This document shows, one piece after another, positions 8,990-22,289 of a stretch of DNA of 45,049 bases (within the stretch, counting starts at the first letter, position 1; every line of letters begins with the position of its first letter). The notes below the pieces were generated by a model. The model did not search any database. It had not been told where the DNA came from and worked only from the letters and a program-made list of their open reading frames with translations. This DNA comes from Spirogloea muscicola. Taxonomy: Eukaryota > Streptophyta > Zygnematophyceae > Spirogloeales > Spirogloeaceae. A program made the position numbers and the translations under genes. The DNA lies in the NCBI GenBank assembly GCA_009602725.1, contig WELB01000010.1, positions 332,684 through 377,732 on the forward strand. Reading direction: 5' to 3'.

Positions 8990-10812
8990 TACTTTCATCT
9001 CTCTCTCTCTCCCCAACTGAAGTCACCAGCGCTTACAGCACGTTGGAGCGCGAGCTTCACATCCTCGGCCTCCACATCCGGCCTGAGAAGTGTTCAGCCT
9101 GGTCTCCAGCCGGCATCCCTCCCTCCATCAAGCTGCCGGCTGGGTGCCAGACCCCACCACTCGGCATGGTGGTGCTTGGAGTCCCGTTGGGGGCTGCTGC
9201 GCATGTGGAGCAAGTTGTGGAGTCCACCCTTGAGAACCATCTCCAGACCCTCCCGGCCCTCCCCTCCTTACAGGATGCGCAGCTTGCGGTGGCCATCCTC
9301 ACCCGGTGTGTGGCCCAGCGTCCCACTTACCTGTTGCGGACTGTACCCCCCACCACGGCACTAAACGCCATCTACTCTACCGTGGACTCCAGACTCCAAC
9401 AGGCTCTTCACGGCCTGGTGGACCATCCCAATTTGTCCGCCACGCCGGCTGCCATCCTCCAGTGTACCCTTCCTACCAGCATAGGCGGCCTTGGGTGCCG
9501 TCCACTGGCTCGCCTGTCCCAAGCAGCTCACCTGGGTTGCTGGGCCCAAGTGGCCTCCACCATCTCCAGTCGCTTCATCCTGAGGGGCCAGGCTGTTTTA
9601 GCACCCGCTATAGCGGGTGTTGCAACAGGGACCAGGCCCTTCCAGCTTTCCCTAACCGCAGCACTGCATGACCTCTCGTGCTCCCTACCAACACTTGCCG
9701 AGGGTCATGCAGATTTTGCGGCATGGGCACGCTGTTCCGATAGGAAAGCGCAGGCTCACTACACACACGCTGCGGACGTGCAGGCCGCCTCCGACTTGAA
9801 GGGACTGCTCAAGGACGATAGACGTGGCCTTACCCGGCTCCTTTCAATCGGCTCCCCGGGCGCGTCGGAGTGGCTAAACGCTCTGCCGATCTACGAGTCC
9901 CTTCGGCTTTCTGACAACCTTTTCCGCACGGCGCTCCACCACCACCTTGGCCTCCCCCCCCCTTGCTTGGCTGGCATCCGCCAGTGCGAGTGTGGCCACA
10001 TTGCCGACGACAAGCTCGCCTTAGCTTCGCACATGCTGAGGTGTGTTGAGGGGGGTGAGCGCATTGCCTCCCACGACCTACTAAGGGATACCATGTTTGG
10101 CATTGTGCGAGAGGCGGGATATCATCCGGCGATGGAGGTGTCTGGGATCATGCCAATCTCCTCAAGGCGCGGCAAGCCATACGTGCGGCGTCTGGACGTG
10201 GTCGCTACCCCGCGGGGCGGTGGGCCTCGTCTGCTCTTGGACGTGGTACTGATCGACGCATACAAGGCTGGCGCACCAACGTCAACCGTGTCTGGCTGGG
10301 CCACGTCCAGCGCGGAGCGCAAGAAGGAGCGGCACTACCATGATCATCCTCGAGGGGACCATCTTTACCCGTGTGCCATGGATATCTATGGAGGCTACGG
10401 CGTGAAATGGTCCTCCCTGATCCAGCATCTGGCCCGGCTGGTTGATGCGCGTCGTCGAAGTCGGGGGGGCAGCTTGGGCCACTCCAGCATTCCGCAGGCC
10501 TTAGTTGCATATTATAGAATGCGGCTCTCGCTTAGTTTGCAGCGCTCGCAAGCATTGGCTCTTCATCAACGTGCAGGGCGCGCTCTAAGTCAGGCCTCCG
10601 GCTTTCGTGGCGGCGCTCCAGCTCCCCAAGTTAGCTTGTCAGATTTGTTTGTGCTCACCCGTGGGTACTAATGTCATCTTAGGTACCTTAGATTAGGTCT
10701 CCGTGTTATGTAGCATTGTTTAGTCTGCACTCGACTCAGCCTGAACAATGTATTGGCTTGAATTGGCCTCCCTTTCAATTCATGCGCCCCGCGCGCCTTC
10801 TCTCTCGTGCTT
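8990..10812 (+). mobile_element. 5'-truncated non-LTR retrotransposon (LINE) with C-terminal restriction-like endonuclease
   Basis: One open frame runs to the stop at 10671, followed by about 140 bases of 3' UTR ending CATGCGCCCCGCGCGCCTTC. The reading starts after the reverse transcriptase catalytic YxDD block, at the RT end and thumb (LGLHIRPEKCSAW, LGVPLGA, GGLGCRPLARL), so only the 3' part was copied. Counting from 8962, a zinc-binding cluster C342, C344, H357, C361 precedes a PD-(D/E)XK-like nuclease (RRLDVV, D412; LLLDVVLIDAYK, D427 to K435). The frame ends SDLFVLTRGY. Elements with a nuclease after the RT (R2/NeSL-like groups) usually integrate by target-primed reverse transcription, which explains the 5' truncation. 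No true start codon is present, so this copy is not autonomous. It is the reference for the family-1 tails at 7480-8622, 20020-20250 and 23868-24150. Confidence 0.88.
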
Positions 10813-10849
10813 TTTTTAAGTGCTTCCCCTGGCTCCTTCTCGTACTTAG

Positions 10850-11125
10850 TTCATTCTTTTTGGGGCTTGCTTTTCCCAGCGCCTATCCTCAATGGGCGAG
10901 CCCTTCTTTCATGGCCCCACTCATCGGCCATCGCCCCCAAGACGTTTCGTTTGAGCAGGAGAATGGGAGGGAGGGGGATAGGGAGAGCGAGTAAGTAGAC
11001 GTGGTGGGGAGTGCAGCTTGCTTGTCATGCGGGGCCCGGGGCAAGCTTGTCCTGTCCCTTCCTTTGGGCAGGCCTCTCACAGCCACTGCTGTCATTTCAG
11101 GAGAGCTGTTTCCTTTCGGGCAAGT
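10850..11125 (+). repeat. Hairpin repeats upstream of the HEAT-like gene
   Basis: A B-type copy at about 10850-10905 (TTCATTCTTTTTGGGGCTTGC ... AATGGGCGAGC) and a D-type copy at about 11040-11125 (TTTGGGCAGGCCTCTCACAGCC ... AGAGCTGTTTCC). The second lies about 240 bases before the ATG at 11367, so it may fall in the promoter or 5' UTR. Confidence 0.6.
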
Positions 11126-11366
11126 CGACGCTCATCAAGCGCACTCACTGATGCCCGCCTGCCTCCACAGCCGCCCTCCCAGAATCAGCTGTGCTCCTTC
11201 GCCTCAGGGAACGCTCTAACCTCCGCTCGCCGCTTCCTTTCGCTACATCTACTCCCGAGCTCGTGGCGGCCACAACATGGTCGAAGCAGCAGTTGGGCTG
11301 CCAAAGAGGTGACACGCTGCTCTGCAGCTGAGTCTTCCGAGCCCCAGCGGCCGCTCGGTCGCCAGG

Positions 11367-14300
11367 ATGGCTACTCCGCAGCCGCAGCCTGCCAGCCCAA
11401 GGCTGGAGCGCCACCTTGCCGACCTTGACGACTCAGTGCGCGGCGTGGACGCCCTGCTGTATCTCCGGAAGTACATGGGGAGCATGGACCTTGACAAAGT
11501 GCCCAGGTGAGCCTCGACACGCCCAGCTGGAGTCACCACAAAGGCGCCTTGGGCCCCAGTGGAGGAGCTCACAGCTCCCCGAGTGTCTTGAGACGAGCGT
11601 TGCTCACCGAGCTCAGTGCCGCGGTCGCCTCTGCAGCTTCCTGCAGCAGCTGGAAGACCGCCCGAGCATTGAGGGGGCTCCTCGGCAGCACCTCGCTTGT
11701 GTGTTGCCCTGTCCCACTCCTGGCCAGGTGCTAGCGACGCTGCGCCCTCTGCCTCAGCCAGTCGCTGCAACTGGTTGCCTCTTACGCCCCTGCCGCTGGG
11801 GCGGTTGCCAGCTCTGGAGCTGATTGAGGACTTGGCCCGCCAGCACGGGCCTGCGGTCTCACCGCACGTGCCCAAGCTCATGACCTCGCTCCTGCGCAAG
11901 CTTGCCTCTCCCTCCAGCACACCTAAGGTGATCAAGGTTGCATACCCAACTCGGCACATGATAGCACTCTGCCTGGGAGCACTACATTTGTGCATGCCCT
12001 CCAGAGGGGTGGATAGTCACCAGCAACTGACACTCCCCTTCTGTGGCTCTGCTGTTTGCCTCCATACAGGATCAAGAGGCGACGGCTGGGGCGGTTGTCA
12101 GGCTTGCTGAGGAAGCTGCCGGCGGAGATGCTGCCCACGGCGCAGCCGTCATGGTGGACATCTGCAAGCCGCTCGCTGCTTCCCTTAATTCCAGGTCCGC
12201 AATCAGCATAGGCTTCTCTGAGACAAAGGTCAACTCTGTTGGCAGGCCAGGCATTGATGACGAAGATCGGGAAGACCAAAAGAAACAAGGATCTTGGCCA
12301 TCCCACAGGCCAGTATGGGTTGCACCGGGAGCCTGCTTATGCAAGCACAGCAGTCTGCAGGTTTCTTTGCTCGCTGTCAAAGGTTAAGGTGCACTGCACC
12401 GTGGCACAGGCAGATGGTTCTGGCACCAGACTAGCATGTGTGTAATACAGCAAGTCTGTATGTGAGCAAGGGCCTCGGGCATGTGCCATGCAATGCTGAC
12501 AAGCCATATTCCATGGGGCGCGCAGCACCAAGGGCGCGGGTTCAGCAAGGTGCCTGCGGGCCTTGACCCTGAGCAGCACATGGCCGATGACGAGTGGCGA
12601 CATTGTCGAGGAAGTCCTCAACGCCACTATATATGGTTGGCATGATACCCTCCAAGCTCCTCCTGCAATTAATCAATGTGCACTCCGCATCATCCATCAA
12701 GTGGACCGCAACATCATGGGGCGAAAGTCCTATCGGGTCAATTGAGGCCAAAATTGTCTTGCAGCGCTCGAAGCGCCGAATATGCGTGTTGAGCAGCTTC
12801 AATTGGCGCTTGCGCTGACGGATGCAAGCCCTCCGCACCTTCTACAGGTCCTCAACCTTTTTGCACTTGGGCACAAGCTTGCCGCCTGTCATGAGCACGC
12901 AGGCTTTTTAGGAGGTGCAACAAGCTGAAGGTCGCAGAAACATAGGAGTCTCATGTAAATATTTTGTGGTGGCAGAAGTATAGGACCCGGCTGTTGGATG
13001 CTGCGGAGGCCATGCTTGGGTGGGAGGGCGTGCCGGAGCTGCGTATTCACGCCATCAAGCTCCTGGAAGCTGTGCTGGCCGAGTGAGCTCTCCTGCGTTT
13101 GAGTGCCTCATGCAGAAACTGCAAGCTGCTGCAAACTAGTGCAGGAGGATGTTCTCTTTCCAGGCCTTGGCAGCAGAAGGGTGATGCACAGCTTTCTGGC
13201 CACAACCCACCCTCATGCGCCCATGGCACACGGAGTTGCTGCAGCTCTGAGGAGGGCAGCTTCAGGCAAGAGGTGGAGGCCCGCTGCAAGCCCTTGTCGT
13301 TGGTAGCCAAAGATGAACGTGTCCCAGAAGTCCAGAAAGCTGCAGTTGAGGCCCTGCAGGTATGTACCGCTTCCGTTGCTCAGCTGTGAGAAGGAAAGGA
13401 CAATCTGGGAGCAGGCAGTGCATTGATTGGGTGACAATGACTGCAGCAGAGTGCGCACAAGCAAAGCTATATTCTGTCAAACCCAGGAAAAGATTGCACC
13501 AGCGGAGCTGTCTTTGTCAAACCCAGGACTACGCTGTTTTCACAGACTCTCCGGGAGCTGCAGACCAACTGGAAGCCCAGAGGAGAGCGGATGGGCCAGG
13601 CCTGGCAGATACCACCTGAAGATGCACCTTCAGCAAGCCCTCCAGCAGACCGTGCTGCTACCACTGGCAGAGAAGAAGTGGAAAAGACTCAGTGTTGCAA
13701 TCTTGGTGGTGGAACCAACGAGGACGCTCAGCACCCAGAGTTAGAAGGAGCTGTGAGCAGGCACCACAGCAGCTCCGCAAAGGGTGCCCTTGGCTGCGAA
13801 GAAGGCACAGGTCAGCCCTCTGGAGCAGGTAGTGAACAGCACACATCGACGAGCAGCGCAACTCTTGACAAGCCCAACCCACGCGATGAAGATGGCACAT
13901 GGAGCCCAGGAACGAGGGAACATCTGCGCGAAGCCGATGAGGAGCATGTGAAGGCCATTCAGGAGCCGTTGGCAAGGTAGATTTGGGACTTTGGGTGCTG
14001 TCAAACGCAGGCCTCCCTCATCTGCTGGTGCCTGTGCTATAAAAGGTGTGTAGTTCAGCTAGGTAGCTCCCATGGCTTATGGTCTCTAAGGCAAGGAACG
14101 TGCTAATGGGGTAGTAGTGCCTCTGTTGGTGCAGGCGTCTGCCAGAAGCCTCACAAGTGGAAGACGTAAGTGGTCTCACAGACTTGATCTCCTCGCCAAG
14201 TTTCAGTGGACTGGCCGAAGAAGCCTGGCCTGAAGAAGCCTGTACACCTCCATCTGTGAAGTCCAAGGTCTGCAATTGCTCATTGTGTGATTCTGGACTC

Positions 14301-14962
14301 AGAAAGCATTGCAGTGTCCCTGTATTGTGTTGGCAAAATGGTCTAACAATGGTGTGCTTTGGCTATTTCAGAATGTCAGTCCGAGCATTGACAACGCACT
14401 TGAAGCGGAGACACCACGAGAGCTACTCAGGATGCTACAATCAGGGACACCAGATCAAACAGACGAGAATTTCACGCGGCCCCAAACGGGAACAGCTGAA
14501 GCAGCTGGTAGCGGGTATGCCACAGGAGTGCCCACCTTTGATCTGGGAGATAAAGTGGGAGATGGAGCGGGTGACGCCAACGCTGTGGATCCCATCAAAA
14601 CCGTGAGGGTCAAGAATACCAAGGCCGCAAAGGAGTCAGGGGGGCAGGTTGAGGACGAGTTTCTCCCGCTCTCGTCCCCGCCTAGGAGTGCCCAGATGGG
14701 CAGGGAGCAGACTCCATCCTTTGCAACTCTGTTAGAAGACGAAGAGGCCGTCGAGCAACGAGCTGCTGCTTGGCTTAACGAGGTAGCGGAGGATGACGAC
14801 GCTGAGGTACCCAAGACAGTGGTGGGGAGGCTGCTAAGGGGCATGGAAGCGGTGCTCAGCTGCTTCATTGCCGCAGCCCTTCTTGTCCCAGTGTCCATGC
14901 TTGTCGCAGCGGTGGCACGGTCAATGCAGCACCAACCGCTTCACATTCCAGTGCCCACTTGA
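11367..14962 (+). CDS. HEAT/ARM-like repeat protein with disordered middle and C-terminal membrane segment; function unknown
   Basis: Exons joined by phase: 11367-11506, 11637-11698, 11812-11927, 12070-12194, 12526 to about 12613 (or 12635), 12976-13082, 13177 to about 13272, a following block to 13359, 13546-13976, 14135-14267 and 14372-14962 (stop). The N-terminal third is rich in amphipathic helices (ALELIEDLARQHG; IVEEVLNATIY; ELRIHAIKLLEAVLAE; EVQKAAVEALQTLRELQ), like HEAT/ARM repeats. The segment around IHAIKLLE faintly recalls the symplekin N-terminal domain, but I would not assign that. Exons 9-11 are Ser/Glu/Pro-rich and look disordered. Close to the end is a hydrophobic helix (AVLSCFIAAALLVPVSMLV) with a short tail, suggesting a tail-anchored protein. 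Between 13255 and 13290 the good reading frame shifts by one base without a usable intron. Start chosen as the first ATG of the frame. Confidence 0.7.
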
Positions 14963-16301
14963 AAGTGCAGGCTAGCTGCTCCACATGTGCTTTATGGAGA
15001 CCTAGCCTGTACCTCCGCAACCTTAGTTCTCCGTATCACTTGAAGCTCCACAAGCACATGGTAGTATACAAATCAGCGAATGGCTGGTACATGGTTTGCT
15101 GTATTTATGGCCCTTGGCAATCTGATGAATGCTAACTATGACTGAATTGCGAGAATCAAGGAGGCAGTTTGGCAAATATCTGTGGTGTGGTTCTTGCCAG
15201 CTTTGCAAACGTAGCATGTGTCTTTGACGCAAAGAAGCATGTACTGCTGCTCATTTCTTGTAAATTAGGCGAGTTATTTCAGCGTGGACTTAGTAGAAGG
15301 CAGTCAAAAAAATCCACGACCCACTGTGAAGCCCTTCTTATGTGAGCAGCCAAGCATCTGCACAGTGTTCATCTGAAAACGAAAAGGAGCAGTCTAGAAA
15401 GCGGAGCTAATGGGCGGTCAGCGAGTTGGAAGCAATCCAACTCGCTGAGGAGGAGCTTTCCAGGTGAGCACCCATGTTGTATCTCCACTTTGAGCTGTAT
15501 CAAAAGTCCGACGGCCTCAGAAACCTGTGTTGGTATAAGCTGTGTCGGGACCACTTATGAAATGCCCGGTATTATGTGCTCAGCTCAAGCGGGTGTGCTA
15601 GACATCCGGCACGCCAGAATCCCATTTCAGCCTCAAAATTATATTGCATCAAACCTTTCTAATACGGCTTCGGAGGCATGAGAATGTGGCTCAAGAGAGA
15701 ACAGGAGCGAGTTTACATGCACATCTTGAAAGCAATTGCTGGCTCAGATGAGCAGGGGGACACATTGAACTGAAGTGCTGCGTAGCACAACATGATATTA
15801 CCTCTGGTGCATCATCTCACTGGACCTGGTCCCTACCTCTGGCTACAACTTGGACTTCTTCAGTGAGCAGCCAACGCACCAAGGATCTATCACAGTTCTG
15901 CACAGATGTGTAGATGAAAGGCAGGAAGCAAGTGATGACGAAGTTGTACAGCTTCAACTGCGCCCAGGTTATGCGAAGAGATACAAAGCAGTGGCCTTGA
16001 TTGGACCTCCTCGATCACAAATAAATGAAAGTGCCAAGTAAGAGGAATGAATGTCAAAGGCACGAGGTACTGCAAGCAGAGACGAAGCTGCTGCCTTCGG
16101 CAGTCAGCAGACCTCTGAGCAACCGAGGAGTGTGTGCCAGCTATGGTCTAGCCTGAAGCCACTACGCAAGCGCTTTTAATTAAAGAAATCTAGAACACAA
16201 GAACTGGGGAGCAGAAGCGAGAGATTGGGTGGCCTTGACCTAATGTCGCCTTACCAGTAACGCCTGGCTGTCAAATAGCGTGGGGCAAGAATGGAGAGGA
16301 C
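14963..16301. other. Spacer between two convergent genes
   Basis: The HEAT-like gene (+) ends at 14962 and murA (-) ends at 16302, so this is a shared 3' region. No coding or RNA gene recognised. It contains the perfect inverted repeat at 15419-15447. Confidence 0.55.
15419..15447. repeat. Perfect 12-bp inverted repeat, 5-base loop
   Basis: CAGCGAGTTGGA and its exact reverse complement TCCAACTCGCTG flank AGCAA. It lies about 460 bases past one stop codon and 855 bases past the convergent one. It could form a stable RNA hairpin in read-through transcripts. Confidence 0.8.
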
Positions 16302-18990
<2,689 letters not shown>

Positions 18991-18991
18991 T

Positions 18992-19189
18992 NNNNNNNNN
19001 NNNNNNNNNNNNNNNNNNNNNNNNNNNNNNNNNNNNNNNNNNNNNNNNNNNNNNNNNNNNNNNNNNNNNNNNNNNNNNNNNNNNNNNNNNNNNNNNNNNN
19101 NNNNNNNNNNNNNNNNNNNNNNNNNNNNNNNNNNNNNNNNNNNNNNNNNNNNNNNNNNNNNNNNNNNNNNNNNNNNNNNNNNNNNNNNN
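18992..19189. other. Assembly gap (198 N)
   Basis: A run of unknown bases in a very GC-rich stretch at the 5' side of murA. It probably hides the murA start codon and transit peptide or an upstream exon and promoter. Its true length is unknown. Confidence 0.95.
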
Positions 19190-19715
19190 CCCCTCCTCCA
19201 GCCCTCCCTCCCCGCTCTCTGCCCAGTGCCTTACCGGGGCCCTCGCCCGCGGCCACCCCGCCGGCCCCCGTCAGGGAATGCCTGGCGGTAACGGAAAGGG
19301 AAGCGAAACCCCCGCTCCCCCGGCCCCCATCGGCCAGGACGGCGGGCCACTCCTCCGCCGCCGCGTGGCAGGGCCTGGCGCCCGCCGCCCGGCCGCCGGG
19401 TGGCAGCGGCCCCGACACGGCGGATAAGCGGCCAAGGCCGTGCCCGGCGCGGCACCTGTCCCCCCGCAGCACCTCGGCGGGCCCCGCGCCGGGCAGTTCC
19501 TGTATGTGCAACACTCCTTTGAGCTGGCCTCTCGCGGCCATCTCTTCTGATTGCCTTACAGTGAAAGCTGTTTCCTTTGCGCCCCGCTGCCGTCCCGCTT
19601 TCCTGGCCCGCCAGCCCCCGTCTCGCTTGCAGCCACTCCCGTTCAGAAAGTGAGCTCTTCCAAAGGGAACGGGAGGCTGTGAAATGCCAGCTCAGAAAAG
19701 TGTAGACAAGGTCCA
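19190..19715. other. GC-rich murA upstream region with two D-type hairpin repeats
   Basis: 19190-19500 is very GC-rich with no credible gene; it fits the murA promoter or 5' leader. Repeat copies lie at about 19512-19580 (TTTGAGCTGGCCTCTCGCGGCC ... GAAAGCTGTTTCC) and, on the other strand, about 19640-19715 (GAGCTCTTCC ... GGCTGTGAAATGCCAGC ... AGACAAGGTCC). The two are inverted relative to each other. Confidence 0.55.
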
Positions 19716-19779
19716 CAGTTCGCTTGACTTGCTTCACCGCCTTGCGCGGCGTGCAGCGGCCCGCCGCCTCGGGCAGCAG

Positions 19780-19983
19780 GGCGAGCAGCCCGGCTTCAAT
19801 GTCGCCGGGTCCCTCGCTCAAGTCTTCCGAATGCGTTTGGCCATCTCGATGCAGCGGTCCCTTGCCTTCGCGGTTCACATGCGCGCAGGCCGAGCTTTGG
19901 CGGCGGCCTCCGGCTTCCGTCAAGGCGACGTCTTTCCGCAGGCTTGCTACTCAGACTTGCGTCTCCTGACTAGAGCTTACTGA
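19780..19983 (+). mobile_element. LINE tail, family 3, open to its stop
   Basis: Reads GFNVAGSLAQVFRMRLAISM, then HMRAGRALAAASGFRQGD and YSDLRLLTRAY-stop (19981-19983). It is the last 70 codons or so of a LINE related to but distinct from the 8990-10812 element. The segment CGTTCCCTGGC plus TGATGTCTTAGTCC after the stop recurs at about 21970-21998. Confidence 0.8.
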
Positions 19984-20019
19984 GCGTTCCCTGGCTGATG
20001 TCTTAGTCCTAGAAGAGGG

Positions 20020-20250
20020 AGAAGGCGCGCGGGGCGCATGAATTGAAAGGGAGGCCAATTCAAGCCAATACATTGTTCAGGCAGAGTCGAGTGCAGACTA
20101 AACAATGCTACATAATACGGAGACCTAATCTAAGGTACCTAAGATGACATTAGTACCCACGGGTGAGCACAAACAAATCTGACAAGCTAACTTGGGGAGC
20201 TGGAGCGCCGCCACGAAAGCCGGAGGCCTGACTTAGAGCGCGCCCTAGAA
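20020..20250 (-). mobile_element. LINE 3' end, family 1 (tail plus full 3' UTR)
   Basis: Minus-strand ALSQASGFRGGAPAPQVSLS and SDLFVLTRGY-stop, followed by a 3' UTR nearly identical to 10672-10805. It is truncated after about 30 codons and abuts a B-type hairpin repeat at about 20251-20312 (GCTCGCCCACTGAGG ... GGCTGGAAAAGCCAGCCC). Confidence 0.85.
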
Positions 20251-20394
20251 GAGAGTGCTCGCCCACTGAGGATAGGGGCTGGAAAAGCCAGCCCAAAAAA
20301 GAATGAACAGCAAACGAGAAGGGGGCCAGGGGAAGCGCTGAGAAAAACAAGCAAACTAAGAAACAAAGCAGCTACGAATCACTCAGTACCCCTG

Positions 20395-20703
20395 CTAAGC
20401 AGTCCTAGTCCTTCGCACTCCGGCTCCTTCAAACCTTGTCCATTCCTTTGGGCTGGCCTTTCCCAGCCACCAGTCAATCTGGCCGCGCTTTCTTGCGAAA
20501 GAAAGCGCGTCCAGAGCAGTAGCTGTGATAAAAGTGCTAGCCCATAGAGAAGAGGGGCTGAAAGAGAGAAGTGGCACTCCCACTGGAGAAAGTGCAATGG
20601 GGGCAAGGGCTGTGAAAAGCCAGCCCGAAAAAAGTTGACAAATGTTTGAAGAAGCCAAAAATGCTCAGCGGATTTGAGGTTCCTCACTCGTAACTACTGA
20701 GTG
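20395..20703 (+). repeat. A-type and B/C-type hairpin repeats and a LINE tail
   Basis: The A-type copy at about 20402-20500 shows the fuller 5' end (CTTCGCACTCCGGCTCCTTC) before CCTTGTCCATTC and TTTGGGCTGGCC. B/C-type cores in minus orientation follow at about 20525-20650. The frame DLRFLTRNY-stop (about 20670-20700) is a plus-strand LINE tail. Confidence 0.65.
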
Positions 20704-20730
20704 GTCCATCCTCCCTCCGTACTGCCGTGG

Positions 20731-20885
20731 CTTCTTCAGGCCCCTTCTTCTTGCCCCTTCGTAGCTGCTAAATACTTTTTGGCCCCTTCAAACTTTTGAC
20801 TTCTTTTTCGGGCTGGCTTTTCACAGCCCTTGCCCCCATTGGGAGTGCCACTTCTTCTTAGCAGCTACGAAGGGGCCTGAAGAAG
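20731..20885. mobile_element. MITE-like unit: C-type hairpin repeat between 28-bp terminal inverted repeats
   Basis: The right arm 20858-20885 (TTAGCAGCTACGAAGGGG, then CCTGAAGAAG) is the reverse complement of the left arm 20731-20772, except that the left arm carries a 13-bp internal duplication (CTTCTTGCCCCTT). The interior holds CGGGCTGGCTTTTCACAGCC and GGGAGTGCCACTTC. No coding capacity. A related but degraded copy lies at about 22785-22895. Confidence 0.65.
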
Positions 20886-21836
20886 CTATGTCAGAACGGG
20901 GGGAGGATGGACCACTCAGTGCTTACGAGTGAGAGCCTCAAATCCGACAGACTAGCTGCCGGAAAATTATCGCCCTGAAAGAGAGAAGGGCTCACCCATA
21001 GAGGATAGGGGCTGGAAAAGGATAGGGGCTGACAGAGAAGTGCTCGCCCATAGAGAAGACGGGCTGGCAGAGCCAGCCCAAAAAGAATGGACAATGTCTA
21101 AAGCCAAAGAAAGAGGAGCCGAAAAACGACTACACAAAAAAACACTGCAAAACATGTAGACGTTGCAGAGGGAAGCTCAGTACCCCCGACTGAGCAACAT
21201 TCAGGTCTGAGAAAGGCGCCAATTGCCTTGCAAGAGACTACAGCAAAGGGGAGCTTGGTAACAGAGAGAAGCTTGGTAACCCTTGCTCAGCAGCCGCAAG
21301 TTGGAATGAGATGCAGCTGGAAAGAGAGAGAGAGAAGAAGAAGGCTCGCCCATAAAGAAAGAGGGGCTGGCAAAGCCAGCCCAAAAAGAATGGACAATGT
21401 CCAAAGCCGAAGAATGAGAAGCCGAGGAAGGACTCCTCTACTCTACCAATCACGACAACATACTAGGGAAGCTCAGTACCCGCGAGTGAGCAACATCAGG
21501 TCCGAGTAGCTCGAGGCAGGGAAGGAGGCACTCCGCCGAGACCCGGAGCGCATGAAATAAAAGGGAGGCTGGAAAGAAGAAACAGCTCTTCCAAATCGAT
21601 GGCAGTGGCTGTGAGAGGCCAGCCCAAAGAAGTGGACAAGGTCGGACACGGCCGGAAGGCGCAAAAAGAGTTACCCCGACGAACCCAGAAGTAGCAGCCA
21701 AAGTGCGGTCTGCCCGCCTTCTCTTTCTTTGTCAATTTATGGCGACTTGTGTAGCTGTGATTGAAACGCTTGCAGGCCTTTTCGGACCTTGACCATCGTG
21801 TTATGGTCTAGCATTTCACAGCCGTCGACCCCAAAG

Positions 21837-21923
21837 AAGAGCTGCTTCTATGGTCTGCCAGGGGCGCTGCCCAGCTTCGACGCCGCCGGTCAGCGCCCCT
21901 GGCAGACCTTAGAAGCAGCTCTT
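21837..21923. repeat. Long foldback: 33-bp arms with one mismatch, 21-base loop
   Basis: The arms 21837-21869 and 21891-21923 are reverse complements except for one T:T position (AAGAGCTGCTTCTATGG versus AAGAGCTGCTTCTAAGG). The loop 21870-21890 is LINE family-3 coding sequence (CTTCGACGCCGCC), and LINE sequence resumes after the right arm. The arm is not part of the LINE elsewhere. Confidence 0.85.
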
Positions 21924-22021
21924 TGCTCGCTTAAGTCTTCCGTATGCGCCTGGCGGTTTCGTTCCAACGCGTTCCCTGGCTGATGTCTTAGTCCTAGTCC
22001 TTCGCACTCCGGCTCCTTCAG

Positions 22022-22085
22022 ACCTTGTCCATTCCTTTGGGCTGGCCTCTCCCAGCCACCAGTCAATCTGGCCGCGCTTTCTTTC
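22022..22085 (+). repeat. A-type hairpin repeat splitting a LINE tail
   Basis: ACCTTGTCCATTCC, TTTGGGCTGGCC, TCTCCCAGCC and CAATCTGGCCGCGC. With its 5' extension from about 21980 it interrupts the LINE reading between the equivalents of SLA and FAVH in the 19780-19983 copy. Confidence 0.75.
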
Positions 22086-22289
22086 TCTCGCCTACGCCGT
22101 CCACACGCGAGCAGGCCGTGCTCTGGCTGCTGCCTCTGGGTCTCGGCGGAGTGCCTCTTTCCCTGCAGCGAGCTATTCTTATTTGATGTTGCTCACTCGT
22201 GGGTACTGAGTTTCCCTCTGCATCGTCTTGTGTTTTGTAGTGCAGTCCTTTCTCGGCACCTTTTCCTTTTTCCATCTTTGGGCTTTGGA

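Larger units (their letters stand above)
20900..22210. mobile_element. Mosaic of LINE tail fragments and hairpin repeats
   Basis: Minus-strand tails occur at about 20905-20975 (GDNFPAASLSDLRLSL), 21175-21230, 21285-21330 and 21465-21560 (SYSDLMLLTRGY). Plus-strand family-3 pieces occur at about 21873-21998 and 22086-22208 (REQ-AGRALAAASGSRR-like, then SYLMLLTRGY-stop). B-type hairpins lie at about 21036-21095 and 21336-21400, a D-type at about 21570-21650 and an A-type at 22022-22085, which splits a LINE tail. No fragment is long enough to be functional. Confidence 0.6.

Noticed and set aside
8962-8995. LINE protein start near 8962
   Set aside because: The codon is TTG, and upstream sequence is a LINE tail remnant plus a CT run; the element is simply 5'-truncated here.
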